Source: Actinospica acidithermotolerans
Lineage (GTDB): Bacteria > Actinomycetota > Actinomycetes > Streptomycetales > Catenulisporaceae
Assembly (NCBI RefSeq): GCF_018139625.1
Contig: NZ_JAGSOH010000017.1
Location: forward strand, 21,179-85,178
Length of the DNA: 64,000 nt
Direction of reading: 5' to 3'
The notes beneath the pieces were generated by a model that had not been told where the DNA came from, did not search any database, and saw only the letters and a list, made by a program, of their open reading frames with translations. Both the position numbers and the translations under genes were made by a program. Below, piece by piece: positions 26,147 to 35,261 of this stretch. Position 1 is the first letter of the stretch, and every line of letters starts with the position of its first letter.

Positions 26147-27883
26147 TCAGTGCGGGTCGGGCTGGGGGTTGTGTCCGGGGCGTGCCAGGAAGTCGAAGTC
26201 GCAGCCCTGGTCGGCCTGGGTGATGTGGGACTGGTAGAGCGCGCCGTATCCGCGTTCGAACTTGGGCGCGGGGGCCTGCCATGCGTCGCGGCGGCGGGTG
26301 AGTTCGGCCTCGTCGACGTCGAGGGTGAGGGTCCTGGCCTCGACGTCGAGCGTGATCAGGTCGCCGGTTCGCACGAGGGCGAGGGGCCCGCCGACGTGTG
26401 ATTCGGGGGCGATGTGCAGCACGCAGGTGCCGTAGCTGGTCCCGCTCATCCGGGCGTCGGAGATGCGTACGAGGTCGGTGACCCCGGCCTCGAGGAGGTA
26501 GGCGGGGATGGGGAGCATGCCGTATTCGGGCATGCCGGGTCCGCCGATCGGGCCCGCGCTGCGCAGCACGAGCACGGAGTCCTCGGTCAGGGCGTGCACC
26601 GGGTCGTCGATTCCGGCTCGCAGCTCGGCGTAGTCGTCGAAGACGACGGCCGGTCCGGTGTGCTTGAGCAGGCTGGGTTTCTGCGAGGCGATGTACTTGA
26701 TCACCGCGCCGTCGGGGCACAGGTTGCCGCGCAGCACGGCGAGTCCGCCCTCGGGGCTGCACGGCCGGTCCGGGCTTCGGATGACGTCCGGGTCGTGCAC
26801 GGTCGCCTGGTCCCAGTGCCCGCCGACGGTGCCGCCCGCGACCGAGGGCCGGTCCGGATGCAGTGCCCCGTCCACGGCGCTGAGTTCGTGCAGCAGCGCC
26901 TGCAGGCCGCCCGCGAAGTAGAACTCCTCCATCAGGTGCTCGCCGGACGGACGCAGGTTCGCCAGCACCGGGACCCGCCGCGAGATCACGTCGAAGTCGT
27001 CCAATGTGAACTCGACTCCGGCGCGTCCGGCCATGGCGATCAGGTGGATCAGGGCGTTGCTGGATCCGCCGAGCGCGAAGACGGTGGCGGCGGCGTCCTC
27101 GAACGCCTCCCGGGTGAGGAACCCGGTGATCTTCCTGCCGTCGCGGGCCAGGGCGACCGCGGTCGCCCCGACCTTCGCCGCCATCCGGTGGTGCGCGCTG
27201 TCCACGGCGGGGATCGAGGCGCTACCCGGCAGCGCCACGCCCAGGACCTCGGCGATCGAGGTCATGGTGCTGGCGGTGCCCATGGTCATGCAGTGGCCGG
27301 GGGAGCGGGCCAGGCCGCAGCCGACCTCGGCGAGGTCGCAGTCGGCGATGCGTCCGGCGCGGTGCTCGTCCCAGTATTTCCACAGGTCGGTGCCGGAGCC
27401 GAGTGCCTGTCCGCGGTAGTTTCCGCGCAGCATGGGTCCTGCGGGGAGGAAGACCGCGGGCACGTCCGCGCTGGCGGCGCCCATGAGCAGCGCGGGGGTG
27501 GACTTGTCGCAGCCGCCCATCAGCACCGCGCCGTCGATCGGGTAGGAGCGCAGCAGTTCCTCGGTCTCCATCGCGAGCAGGTTGCGGTACAGCATCGGGG
27601 TGGGCTTCTGGAACGTCTCGGACAGCGTCGAGACGGGGAACTCGAGGGGGAAGCCGCCGGCCTGCCAGACGCCGCGCTTGACCTGCTCGGCGCGTTCGCG
27701 CAGGTGCATATGGCAGGGGTTGATGTCCGACCAGGTGTTCAAGACGGCGATGACCGGCTTGCCCTCGTACTCGCCCGGCTCGTACCCGAGCTGCGCGAGA
27801 CGGCTGCGGTGCGAGAAGGCGCGCAGGTGGCCGCCGGTCACGCCCTCGCCGAACCAGGCCTGGGAGCGCAGGGCAGTGCTCAT
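26147..27883 (-). CDS. IlvD/Edd-family sugar-acid dehydratase
   Basis: 578 residues, the normal size of Fe-S dehydratases of the IlvD/Edd family. Cluster-ligand cysteines are in NTWSDINPCHMHL, MGGCDKSTPALLMG and EVGCGLARSPGHCMTMGTAS. GGSSNALIHL and ARMSGTSYGTCVLH are family blocks. The subfamily is closer to L-arabinonate/D-xylonate/galactonate-type dehydratases than to IlvD itself, because the neighbour is a keto-deoxy acid aldolase rather than branched-chain genes. It would remove water from an aldonate or aldarate to give a 2-keto-3-deoxy acid. Its ATG overlaps the stop of the upstream DHDPS-family gene (ATGA). Confidence 0.9.
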   Translation of the reverse strand: MSTALRSQAWFGEGVTGGHLRAFSHRSRLAQLGYEPGEYEGKPVIAVLNTWSDINPCHMHLRERAEQVKRGVWQAGGFPLEFPVSTLSETFQKPTPMLYRNLLAMETEELLRSYPIDGAVLMGGCDKSTPALLMGAASADVPAVFLPAGPMLRGNYRGQALGSGTDLWKYWDEHRAGRIADCDLAEVGCGLARSPGHCMTMGTASTMTSIAEVLGVALPGSASIPAVDSAHHRMAAKVGATAVALARDGRKITGFLTREAFEDAAATVFALGGSSNALIHLIAMAGRAGVEFTLDDFDVISRRVPVLANLRPSGEHLMEEFYFAGGLQALLHELSAVDGALHPDRPSVAGGTVGGHWDQATVHDPDVIRSPDRPCSPEGGLAVLRGNLCPDGAVIKYIASQKPSLLKHTGPAVVFDDYAELRAGIDDPVHALTEDSVLVLRSAGPIGGPGMPEYGMLPIPAYLLEAGVTDLVRISDARMSGTSYGTCVLHIAPESHVGGPLALVRTGDLITLDVEARTLTLDVDEAELTRRRDAWQAPAPKFERGYGALYQSHITQADQGCDFDFLARPGHNPQPDPH

Positions 27884-28860
27884 ATCGTCCAGCGCTCCCC
27901 CCACGAGGCCAGGATCGCCTCGATGTGATCCCGCACGCTGCGCGGCAGCGGCCGCGAGGGCGGGCGCACATCGGCCCGGCACAACCCCAGCTGCGCCAAA
28001 GCCTCCTTGACCACGCTGACGTTGTCGGCGGACGAGTCCGCCGCGCGCAGCTCCTCGAACGGGCGGATCAGCCCCCAGATCGAGCGCGCCCGGCCGTAGT
28101 CGCCGGCGGCCAGTTCCCGGTAGAAGTCGAGGGAGATCGCCGGGACCACGTTCACCAGCCCGGAGGTGAATCCGGTCGCGCCCATCGCGAAGTACCCGGG
28201 CGCCGAGAGCTCCGCGAGCCCGGCGACCCACTCGAACCGGCCCGCGCCCGCGTCCATGGCCACGGAGGCGAAGCGGACCGGATCCGGGACCGAGTACTTG
28301 ATCCCGATCACGTTCGGGCACAGCTCGCCCAGCCGCGCGATCTGCGCCCCGCTGATGCGCGCGTCGCGCACATACAGCACGATCCCGAGCTCCGGCACCG
28401 CCTCCGCGATCCGCCGGTGGTATTCGCTCCAGCCCTCGCCGGAGATGTACGGATGCACCGGCTGGTGCACCATGACCATCGAGGCACCGACCTCGCGGGC
28501 GTGCCTCGCGGCGTTGATCGCGGTCGTGGTGTCCAGGCCGACGCCGACGATGATCGCCGCGCGCTCGCCGACCTGCTTGACCGTGTTCTCCGTCGCGCGC
28601 CGCGCCTCGGCCGGCTCGAGCGTGTAGAACTCGCCGGTGTTGCCGTTGGGCGTGATCGCGCCCACCCCGGCGGCGACGAGGCGCTCGATCAGCGCGCCGT
28701 GCCGCTCCCAATCGACCAGGCGCCCTTCGTCGCCCGCCTCGAAGGGCGTGACCGGGATCGCGACGACGCCGCGCAGCGCGCGTCGCTGCCGCGCGAAATC
28801 GCCCGGGCCGGCTCCCGGAATAGGCGTCGGCGTACCCGCCGTGCCATCATCGGACTGCAT
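27880..28860 (-). CDS. DHDPS/NAL-family 2-keto-3-deoxy-sugar-acid dehydratase or aldolase
   Basis: 326 residues with a class I (Schiff-base) aldolase TIM barrel. GVVAIPVTPFE opens the barrel, and NGNTGEFYTLEPAEAR is the carboxylate-binding loop. The tyrosine is in IVLYVRD and the Schiff-base lysine in NVIGIKYSV. Members next to IlvD/Edd dehydratases include KDG dehydratase (5-dehydro-4-deoxyglucarate to 2-oxoglutarate semialdehyde), L-KDA dehydratase and KDG aldolase. The sequence does not decide among these. It is the first gene of the leftward operon. Upstream hairpins at 28901-28932 separate it from gntR. Confidence 0.88.
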   Translation of the reverse strand: MQSDDGTAGTPTPIPGAGPGDFARQRRALRGVVAIPVTPFEAGDEGRLVDWERHGALIERLVAAGVGAITPNGNTGEFYTLEPAEARRATENTVKQVGERAAIIVGVGLDTTTAINAARHAREVGASMVMVHQPVHPYISGEGWSEYHRRIAEAVPELGIVLYVRDARISGAQIARLGELCPNVIGIKYSVPDPVRFASVAMDAGAGRFEWVAGLAELSAPGYFAMGATGFTSGLVNVVPAISLDFYRELAAGDYGRARSIWGLIRPFEELRAADSSADNVSVVKEALAQLGLCRADVRPPSRPLPRSVRDHIEAILASWGERWTI

Positions 28861-28900
28861 ACTGTGTCCCCACTCTGGATGTGCGGTGCGGTATCGCTCC

Positions 28901-28932
28901 GCGGTCCGGACCGTTGCAGCGGTCCGGACCGC
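28901..28932 (-). terminator. Double-palindrome hairpin between gntR and the aldolase gene
   Basis: GCGGTCCGGACCG (28901-28913) and CGGTCCGGACCGC (28920-28932) form a 13-bp stem with a 6-base loop. Each arm is itself built on the 12-bp palindrome CGGTCCGGACCG. It may terminate gntR or act as a tandem operator for the leftward operon. Confidence 0.6.
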
Positions 28933-28951
28933 TTCTTCGTTCGTGCCCAGG

Positions 28952-29602
28952 TCAGACCTGGCTGAAGTTCCGGTCCACGAAGGCCCGGATATGCTCCTCC
29001 AGCAGGGTCGCGGCGAGATCGCCGCGCCCGGCCCTGATCGCTTCCAGGATCGCCCGGTGCTCGGCGGCCTCCTGCTCCCAGCTGGCGTTGCGCGTCCACA
29101 CGGCCGTGGACACCAGCGCCGTCTGGTCGCGCAGGCCGTCCAGGATGCCGATCATCAGGTCGTTGCCGCAGCCGAGGTACAGCGCGCGGTGGAACTCCCG
29201 GTTGGCCTGCTGCCGGTCGGCCCGGTCGGCCGCCCGGTCCGCCGCGTCCAGCGCGGCGTCCGCCGACTCCCAGGACGCCGCCTCGCACCGGGCGGCGGAC
29301 CTGCGCACCGCCTCCGGCTCGATCAGGATCCTGATGTCGTAGACGGAATGGGCGAGGGCGTCGTCCACCATGCGCACCGAGGCGCCCTTGTACGGGCTCA
29401 TCGTCACCAGCCCCGCACCCGCGAGCGTCTTGAGCGCCTCGCGGACCGGGGTCTTGGAGACGCCGAGCTGCGCCGCGAGCTCGGTCTCGATCAACGGCTG
29501 GCCCGGCGTGAGCCGGCCGGTGAGGATCGCGTGCTTGACCGCGTCCAGCACCGCCTCGGTGCGCGAGGGCACCGCGACCGAGGGCATCACCGTGTCAGGC
29601 AT
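28952..29602 (-). CDS. GntR-family regulator, FadR subfamily (FCD domain)
   Basis: 216 residues. The N-terminal winged helix reads AVKHAILTGRLTPGQPLIET, then AQLGVSKTPVREALKTLAGA. The C-terminal all-helical FCD domain has the metal/ligand pattern D..R...E (YDIRILIEPEAV), H in ANREFHRALY, and H in AAEHRAIL...EEHI. FCD regulators of this type sense sugar acids and bind TNGTNNNACNA-like palindromes. TCGTATACGA is found 28 bp upstream of the start, and a near copy at 29809. It sits between two divergent pectin-use operons and is the obvious local regulator, probably a repressor relieved by a uronate or aldonate. Confidence 0.93.
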   Translation of the reverse strand: MPDTVMPSVAVPSRTEAVLDAVKHAILTGRLTPGQPLIETELAAQLGVSKTPVREALKTLAGAGLVTMSPYKGASVRMVDDALAHSVYDIRILIEPEAVRRSAARCEAASWESADAALDAADRAADRADRQQANREFHRALYLGCGNDLMIGILDGLRDQTALVSTAVWTRNASWEQEAAEHRAILEAIRAGRGDLAATLLEEHIRAFVDRNFSQV

Positions 29603-29625
29603 GGAGGATTCTCTTCCATATCGGG

Positions 29626-29643
29626 TATCTCGTATACGATGTG
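29626..29643. promoter_or_regulatory. Candidate GntR/FCD operator A
   Basis: TATCTCGTATACGATGTG contains the perfect palindrome TCGTATACGA, which fits the FadR-subfamily half-sites T-N-GT/AC-N-A. It lies 24-41 bp upstream of the gntR start, consistent with autoregulation. Fifteen of 18 bases match operator B. Confidence 0.7.
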
Positions 29644-29808
29644 AGGGGGACGCTAGCGCCGTCCGGCCCGCGGTGTCAATGCCCGATTCCCGTTGCCCCG
29701 CACCGGAGTGGGAGCGGGAGCATGGCGGCGAAAGACCCGCGCGGACAGGCCCCGGCCGAGTGAGGGTGTGCCGGAGGTCCGCCCGCGCGGGAGTCGACCG
29801 TCGTTCGA

Positions 29809-29826
29809 TGTCTCATATACGACGTG
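29809..29826. promoter_or_regulatory. Candidate GntR/FCD operator B
   Basis: TGTCTCATATACGACGTG matches operator A at 15 of 18 positions. It lies 41 bp upstream of the -35 of the rightward pectinase promoter, so one regulator could control both directions. Confidence 0.6.
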
Positions 29827-29866
29827 CCGTGGAACGTATCCGTGACACGAGATTCCGTCAACGCCC

Positions 29867-29895
29867 TTGACGCCGCCGGGATCCGCATCTAGCGT
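29867..29895 (+). promoter_or_regulatory. Promoter of the rightward pectinase operon
   Basis: TTGACG (29867-29872), a 17-bp spacer, and TAGCGT (29890-29895) give a good vegetative promoter. The -35 is the right arm of an inverted repeat CGTCAA-N5-TTGACG (29856-29872), a possible extra operator. The leader to the ATG at 29984 would be about 80 bases. Confidence 0.6.
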
Positions 29896-29983
29896 CCCGG
29901 ACTGCACGTGTGCCGGATATGAGGGTGTCCGGCCGAGTGAGGGACCCACCCACCGCTTATCAACGTCGATACGGACGGCCTTC

Positions 29984-31429
29984 ATGCGTTCTTCGCGAAC
30001 CCTCTCCCGCCTCATGCCCTTGCCCCTGCTGGCGCTCTGCACGCTGCTGCTGACGGCGGTTCCCGTCGGCCCCGCGTCCGCGGCCAGCCTTGGCGACCAG
30101 CGCAGCGTCAGCGAGCCGACGCTCCCGGGGACCTGCGCCACGCTCACCTCCACGCTGGCCACGCCCAGCTCCCGTCAGTTCACCAGCTCGCAGGAGGCCA
30201 CCCCGCCGGACACCTCGCGGATCCAGGCGGACCTGACCTCCTGCGCCGGCACCGGAAAGGCCGTCGTGCTCGCGGCCTCCGGCTCCGACACCGCGTTCCT
30301 CTCGGCGCCGCTGACCATCGGCGCCGACGAATACCTGGTCATCGACACCGGCGTCACGCTCTTCGCCTCGCGCGTCGCCGCCGATTACCAGTCCAGCTCG
30401 GGCGCCACGTGCGGCTCGATCTCCTCCAGCACGAGCAGCGGCTGCAATGCTTTCATCACCGTGGACGGCGCCGACTCCGGCATCGAGGGCACCCAGTCCT
30501 CCTCCGGCTCGCAGGGCGCCATCGACGGACGCGGCGACCTCGACATCTACGGCACCTCGACCTCCTGGTGGGCCAACGCGGCCACCGCCAAGGCCGACGG
30601 GGACAAGCAGGTCAACCCGCGGCTGATCCAGGCCACCGACGCGAACAGCTTCACCGTGTTCCACATCGACCTGGAGAACTCGCCCAAGGAGCACCTGTAC
30701 TACGAGGGCGGCACCGGGTTCACCGTCTGGGGCATCCGGATCAAGACCGTCGACACCGCGCTGAACACCGACGGCGTCGACGTCGACTCGACCAAGGACG
30801 CGACGGTCGAGGACTCGTACATCATGGACGGCGACGACTGCGTGGCCATGCAGACAAACTCCGCCGAGGACGAGTACCTCTCGGTCATCGGCAACCACTG
30901 CTACGGCACGCACGGCATCTCGATCGGCAGCGAGACGACGTACGGCGTGAACTCGGTGCTGGTGAACGAGAACTGGATCCAGGGCACGGACACCAACGGC
31001 ACCGAGTCCGGCAGCGCTAACGGCATCCGGATCAAGAGCTACAGCAAGGTCGGCGGCACCGTCACGAACGTCGAGTACGAAGACACCTGCATGACGAAGC
31101 TGAAGTACCCGATCGAGATCAACCCGTTCTACTCCTCGTCCACGGGCTCGAACTACCCCTACTTCAAGTCCGTGACCATCGACGGCGCGACCGAGACCAG
31201 CTCCGTCTCCAGCGCCTCCTCCGCGATCGAGGGCTACAGCTCCAGCTACCCGCTCGGGCTGACGCTCGAGGACGTGAGCCTCGACAGCAACGGCTACACC
31301 GCCGAGTACGCGAACGTGTCGTACTACAACTCGACCCTCGTGCCCAGCGGCACCGGCGTGACCACCACGAAGATCAGCGGCTCCGGCTCGGCCCCGAGCT
31401 GCTCCTTCGCCGCCTACCCGAGCCTGTAA
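29984..31429 (+). CDS. Secreted GH28 polygalacturonase
   Basis: 481 residues. The Sec signal peptide (RLMPLPLLALCTLLLTAVPV...ASA) is cut near residue 35. The mature enzyme is a GH28 beta-helix with catalytic blocks LNTDGVDVD, MDGDDCVAM, YGTHGISIGSE and NGIRIKSY. It should hydrolyse polygalacturonate outside the cell. The start at 29984 is preceded by no strong ribosome site; the frame could also open upstream, but the signal peptide fits this ATG. It lies 10 bp upstream of the pectin methylesterase fusion and shares about the same domain as that protein's C-terminal half, so the two probably arose by duplication. Confidence 0.93.
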   Translation: MRSSRTLSRLMPLPLLALCTLLLTAVPVGPASAASLGDQRSVSEPTLPGTCATLTSTLATPSSRQFTSSQEATPPDTSRIQADLTSCAGTGKAVVLAASGSDTAFLSAPLTIGADEYLVIDTGVTLFASRVAADYQSSSGATCGSISSSTSSGCNAFITVDGADSGIEGTQSSSGSQGAIDGRGDLDIYGTSTSWWANAATAKADGDKQVNPRLIQATDANSFTVFHIDLENSPKEHLYYEGGTGFTVWGIRIKTVDTALNTDGVDVDSTKDATVEDSYIMDGDDCVAMQTNSAEDEYLSVIGNHCYGTHGISIGSETTYGVNSVLVNENWIQGTDTNGTESGSANGIRIKSYSKVGGTVTNVEYEDTCMTKLKYPIEINPFYSSSTGSNYPYFKSVTIDGATETSSVSSASSAIEGYSSSYPLGLTLEDVSLDSNGYTAEYANVSYYNSTLVPSGTGVTTTKISGSGSAPSCSFAAYPSL

Positions 31430-31439
31430 GGACTCTCCG

Positions 31440-33836
31440 ATGAAGCTGCGCAGCGCCATGCTGCTCGCGGCCGGGACGTCGGCGGCTCTGGCCGCCGGCG
31501 TCGTCGCCGCGGTGCCCGCCTCCGCCGCGACCTCGGCCGCGTCGGTCACGCTCACCGTCGCCAAGAGCGGCGCCGAGTACACCACCGTGCAAGCCGCGGT
31601 GAACGCCGTGCCGGACGACTCCAGCACCTCGTACACGATCTCGATCGCCAAGGGCACCTACAGCGAGATGGTCAACATCCCGGCCACCAAGCTGCACCTG
31701 TCGCTGATCGGCGCCACCGGCAACGCGTCGGACGTCGTGATCACCTCGTCCACCTACTCCGGGGAGACGAACACCAGCACCGGCAGCACGTACGGCACCG
31801 AGGGCTCGGCGACCGTGCACGTGAAGGCGAGCAACTTCACCGCGAAGTACATCACCTTCAGCAACACCTTCGACAAGCTGGACTACCCCTCGGTGACCGC
31901 GACCCAGGCCGTGGCCATCGCGATGGAGGGCGACCGGCAGGTCTACGAGGACGACATCTTCTACGGCCACCAGGACACGCTGCTGTCCTGGGACTCGACC
32001 GCCTCGGCCCAGCTGCGGCAGTACGTCTACGATTCGACCGTCGAGGGCGACGTCGACTTCATCTTCGGCAACGGCGACCTTGTGGTGGACCGCTCGGCCA
32101 TCAAGACCCTCAACGACGGCATCTACTCCAGCGCCTACCTGACCGCGCCCGCGACGTACTCCGAGGACACGTACGGGATCCTGCTCACCGGCGACACCGT
32201 GACGAGCAGCCTCGCGTCGAACGCGGTCTACCTCGGCCGCGCGTGGAAGCCGTACACGGACTCCTCGCCGCAGCTCGTAGTCCGCAACACGAACCTGCCC
32301 GCGCAGGTCAACTCCACCGACCCCTATCTGGGGATCAGCGGCGCCACCTGGACCTCCGGCCGTTACTACGAATACGACAACTCGGGGTACGGCGCGAACG
32401 CGAGCGAGTCCACGCGGCCGCAACTCACGTCGTCGAACGAGGGCACGTACACCGCGACGAAGTACCTCGCCGGCTCGGACAGCTGGGACCCGGTCGTCTC
32501 CGGATCGGCGAACGCGGTGACCACGGCGACCGCAGCGGTGGCCGAGAACGGCCAGGTCGGCGACACGCGCCAGGTGGACCGGCCGACGACTCCCGGCACC
32601 TGCCAGACGGTCAACGCGGACTTGGCCGACCCGGCGAACCGCGAGTTCACCGACGCCCAGGAGGCCGCCGCGCCCGACACCGCGCGGATCCAGGCGGCGC
32701 TCACCGCGTGCGCGGTCACCGGCGAGGCGGTCGTCCTGGCGCCGAGCGCCGACGGCACCGACACCGCCTTCCTGTCCGCGCCGCTGTCGATCGGCAAGCT
32801 GGAGTACCTGGTCGTAGACCCCGGCGTGACGCTCTACGCGTCACGTCAGGCCTCTGACTACGGCACGACCGGCGGCTACGTGCCCTTCATCTCGGTGAGC
32901 GGCAACGCCAGCGGCATCGAGAGCATCCGGTCGGATCACCATCGCGATCACTACGGCAACCCGCTCCAGGGAGTCATCGACGGCCGTGGCGACCTGCCGC
33001 TCCTCGGCACCACGACGAGCTGGTGGGACCTGGCCGCCGCGGCGAAGACCCAAGGCCTGAAGTCGGATGCGCCGCGGCTGATCCAGGCCACGAAGTCCGA
33101 TGACTTCACCGTCTACGACGTGACCCTGCGCAACTCGCCGAAGGAGAACATCTACTACAAGCAGGGTGGCGGCCTGCTCGTCCAGGGCGTCGTCATCGAG
33201 ACGCCGGACACCGCGCTGAACACCGACGGTGTCGACTTCGACAGCTCGGCGTACGGCACGATCCGCGACTCGTGGCTGATGGACGGCGACGACTGCGTGG
33301 CGATGGAGGCCAACGACGCCACGGTCGCGCACCTGAGCGTCGAGAACGACCAGTGCTTCGGCACGCACGGCATCTCCGTCGGCAGCGGTACGGCGTACGG
33401 CGTCGAGGCGGTGCTCGTCGACCACGATCTGATCGAGGGCAAGGACCTCGACGGCACCGAGTCGGGTATCGCCGCCGGTATCCGGATCAAGTCGTACGCG
33501 GGCGCCGGCGGACTCGTCCAGGACGTCGTCTACCGGGACATCGTGATGAACGACCTGGCCAACCCGATCGACATCGACCCGTTCTACGCGACGGCCACCG
33601 GCACGAGCGCGCCGGACTTCGCCGGCATCCTCATCGATGGCGCGAATGCGTCGAACTCGCTGCCGGGCGCCCAGGAGATCGTCGAAGGCTACGACGCGGC
33701 CGACCCGACCGTGCTCACGCTGCGGAACGTGCACGTCGACGCGACCGCGACCGTCTCCCAGTACGCCCGGATCACCGAGCGGGAGACGAACCTCGGCTTC
33801 ACCGGGACGGGGGTCGAGGTCCAAGACATCCGATGA
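31440..33836 (+). CDS. Secreted pectin methylesterase-polygalacturonase fusion (CE8-GH28)
   Basis: 798 residues. After a signal peptide (to ~30) residues ~38-350 are a CE8 pectinesterase: YTTVQAAVNAVP, GTYSEMV, QAVAIAMEGDR, GHQDTLLSW, VEGDVDFIFGNG and YLGRAWKPY supply the Gln, two Asp and Arg of the active site. Residues ~377-798 are a GH28 domain (DTARIQAALTAC, NTDGVDFD, MDGDDCVAME, FGTHGISVGSG, GIRIKSY). One polypeptide would thus remove methyl esters and then cut the exposed homogalacturonan. AAGGA precedes the ATG by 8 bases. The GH28 half closely resembles the preceding gene's product. Confidence 0.95.
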   Translation: MKLRSAMLLAAGTSAALAAGVVAAVPASAATSAASVTLTVAKSGAEYTTVQAAVNAVPDDSSTSYTISIAKGTYSEMVNIPATKLHLSLIGATGNASDVVITSSTYSGETNTSTGSTYGTEGSATVHVKASNFTAKYITFSNTFDKLDYPSVTATQAVAIAMEGDRQVYEDDIFYGHQDTLLSWDSTASAQLRQYVYDSTVEGDVDFIFGNGDLVVDRSAIKTLNDGIYSSAYLTAPATYSEDTYGILLTGDTVTSSLASNAVYLGRAWKPYTDSSPQLVVRNTNLPAQVNSTDPYLGISGATWTSGRYYEYDNSGYGANASESTRPQLTSSNEGTYTATKYLAGSDSWDPVVSGSANAVTTATAAVAENGQVGDTRQVDRPTTPGTCQTVNADLADPANREFTDAQEAAAPDTARIQAALTACAVTGEAVVLAPSADGTDTAFLSAPLSIGKLEYLVVDPGVTLYASRQASDYGTTGGYVPFISVSGNASGIESIRSDHHRDHYGNPLQGVIDGRGDLPLLGTTTSWWDLAAAAKTQGLKSDAPRLIQATKSDDFTVYDVTLRNSPKENIYYKQGGGLLVQGVVIETPDTALNTDGVDFDSSAYGTIRDSWLMDGDDCVAMEANDATVAHLSVENDQCFGTHGISVGSGTAYGVEAVLVDHDLIEGKDLDGTESGIAAGIRIKSYAGAGGLVQDVVYRDIVMNDLANPIDIDPFYATATGTSAPDFAGILIDGANASNSLPGAQEIVEGYDAADPTVLTLRNVHVDATATVSQYARITERETNLGFTGTGVEVQDIR

Positions 33837-33841
33837 ATGGC

Positions 33842-33871
33842 TTGCGCCGGGTCCCTTCGGGCTTCTACATT
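33842..33871 (+). promoter_or_regulatory. Possible internal promoter before the fuconate dehydratase gene
   Basis: TTGCGC (33842-33847), 18 bp, TACATT (33866-33871). A GGCTTCT...AGAAGCC inverted repeat (33860-33888) overlaps its 3' side. Confidence 0.4.
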
Positions 33872-33905
33872 CAGTCCCACCAGAAGCCTGAAAGGACCCA
33901 GCGCC

Positions 33906-35261
33906 ATGTCGGTTGCCCGCGCGCGCATCGCGGCCGTGGAGACCCACGACATCCGGTTTCCCACCTCGCGTGAGCACGACGGCTCCGACGCGATGAATCC
34001 GGACCCTGATTACTCGGCGGCGTACGTGGTGCTGCGCGCCGACGTCGCCGACTGCGCCGGCCGGGAGCTCGCGGGCCACGGCTTCGCCTTCACGATAGGT
34101 CGGGGCAATGACGTCCAGGTGGCCGCGATCAACGCGCTGCGCTCGCACATCGTGGGCCGCGACCTCGACGAGCTGTGCGCCGACCCGGGCGTGATCAGCC
34201 GGGCGCTCGTCGGGGACAGCCAGCTGCGCTGGCTCGGCCCGGAGAAGGGCGTCATGCAGATGGCGATCGGCGCGGTGGTCAACGCCGTCTGGGACCTCGC
34301 CGCCAAGCGCGCCGGCAAGCCGGTCTGGCAGTTCCTCGCCGACGCCGAGCCCGAATGGCTCGTCTCGCAGATCGACTTCCGCTACATCGAGGACGCGCTC
34401 AGCCGCGACGAGGCCCTCGAGCTCCTGCGCGCCGGGAAGGCCGGCTCCGCCGAGCGCGCCGCGCGGCTGCGCGAGGCCGGCTACCCGGCGTACACCACGT
34501 CGCCCGGCTGGCTCGGCTACAGCGACGAGAAGCTGACCCGGCTCGCCAAGCAGGCCGTCGCCGACGGATTCACCCAGATCAAGCTGAAGGTCGGCGCCGA
34601 CCTCGAGGACGACGTGCGCCGGTTCCGGGCCGCGCGGGCCGCCGTCGGCGACGAACTGCGCATCGCCGTCGACGCGAACCAGCGCTGGAACGTGCCCGAG
34701 GCGGTCGACTGGGTCGGCGCGCTGGCCGAGTTCGACCCCTACTGGATCGAGGAGCCGACCAGCCCCGACGACATCCTGGGCCACGCCGCGATCCGCCGGG
34801 CCGTCGCGCCGGTGAAGGTCGCCACCGGCGAGCACGTGCAGAACCGCATCGTCTTCAAGCAACTGCTCCAGGCCGGATCGATCGACATCCTCCAGCTCGA
34901 CTCCGCGCGCGTGGCCGGCGTGAACGAGAACCTCGCGATCCTGCTGCTGGCGGCCAAGTTCGGCGTGCCGGTGTGTCCGCACGCGGGCGGCGTGGGCCTG
35001 TGCGAGCTCGTGCAGCACCTGTCGATGTTCGACTACGTGGCCCTGACCGGCACCACGGACGACCGCGTCATCGAGTTCGTCGACCACCTCCACGAGCACT
35101 TCACCGACCCGGTGCGGATCAGCGGCGGCAGCTACCTCGCGCCGAGCGCCCCCGGCTTCTCCGCCGAGATGCACCCCGAATCCATCGCGACGTACCGGTT
35201 CCCCGACGGTACGTTCTGGATGGCAGACCTGCGTGAGCGCAACGAAGGAGTCGCAGCGTGA
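33906..35261 (+). CDS. L-fuconate dehydratase, enolase superfamily (FucD/ENOSF1 type)
   Basis: 451 residues. The N-terminal capping domain has the subfamily-specific blocks [20 protein letters not shown] and [15 protein letters not shown]. In the barrel the KxK motif is [10 protein letters not shown], metal ligands are [16 protein letters not shown] and ATGEHVQ, and the catalytic His is in [12 protein letters not shown]. FucD enzymes dehydrate L-fuconate to 2-keto-3-deoxy-L-fuconate, and some also accept related acids such as L-galactonate. AAAGGA precedes the ATG by 8 bases. The three genes downstream supply the other steps of the L-fucose route. In a pectin locus the acid could come from L-fucose or galacturonate-derived sugars. 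Confidence 0.92.
   Translation: MSVARARIAAVETHDIRFPTSREHDGSDAMNPDPDYSAAYVVLRADVADCAGRELAGHGFAFTIGRGNDVQVAAINALRSHIVGRDLDELCADPGVISRALVGDSQLRWLGPEKGVMQMAIGAVVNAVWDLAAKRAGKPVWQFLADAEPEWLVSQIDFRYIEDALSRDEALELLRAGKAGSAERAARLREAGYPAYTTSPGWLGYSDEKLTRLAKQAVADGFTQIKLKVGADLEDDVRRFRAARAAVGDELRIAVDANQRWNVPEAVDWVGALAEFDPYWIEEPTSPDDILGHAAIRRAVAPVKVATGEHVQNRIVFKQLLQAGSIDILQLDSARVAGVNENLAILLLAAKFGVPVCPHAGGVGLCELVQHLSMFDYVALTGTTDDRVIEFVDHLHEHFTDPVRISGGSYLAPSAPGFSAEMHPESIATYRFPDGTFWMADLRERNEGVAA

Larger units (their letters stand above)
29603..29983. other. Divergent control region of the pectin locus
   Basis: 381 bp without a gene between gntR and the first polygalacturonase. It contains operators A and B and the rightward promoter described separately. 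The middle part (29650-29800) shows no further structure I can support. Confidence 0.7.
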
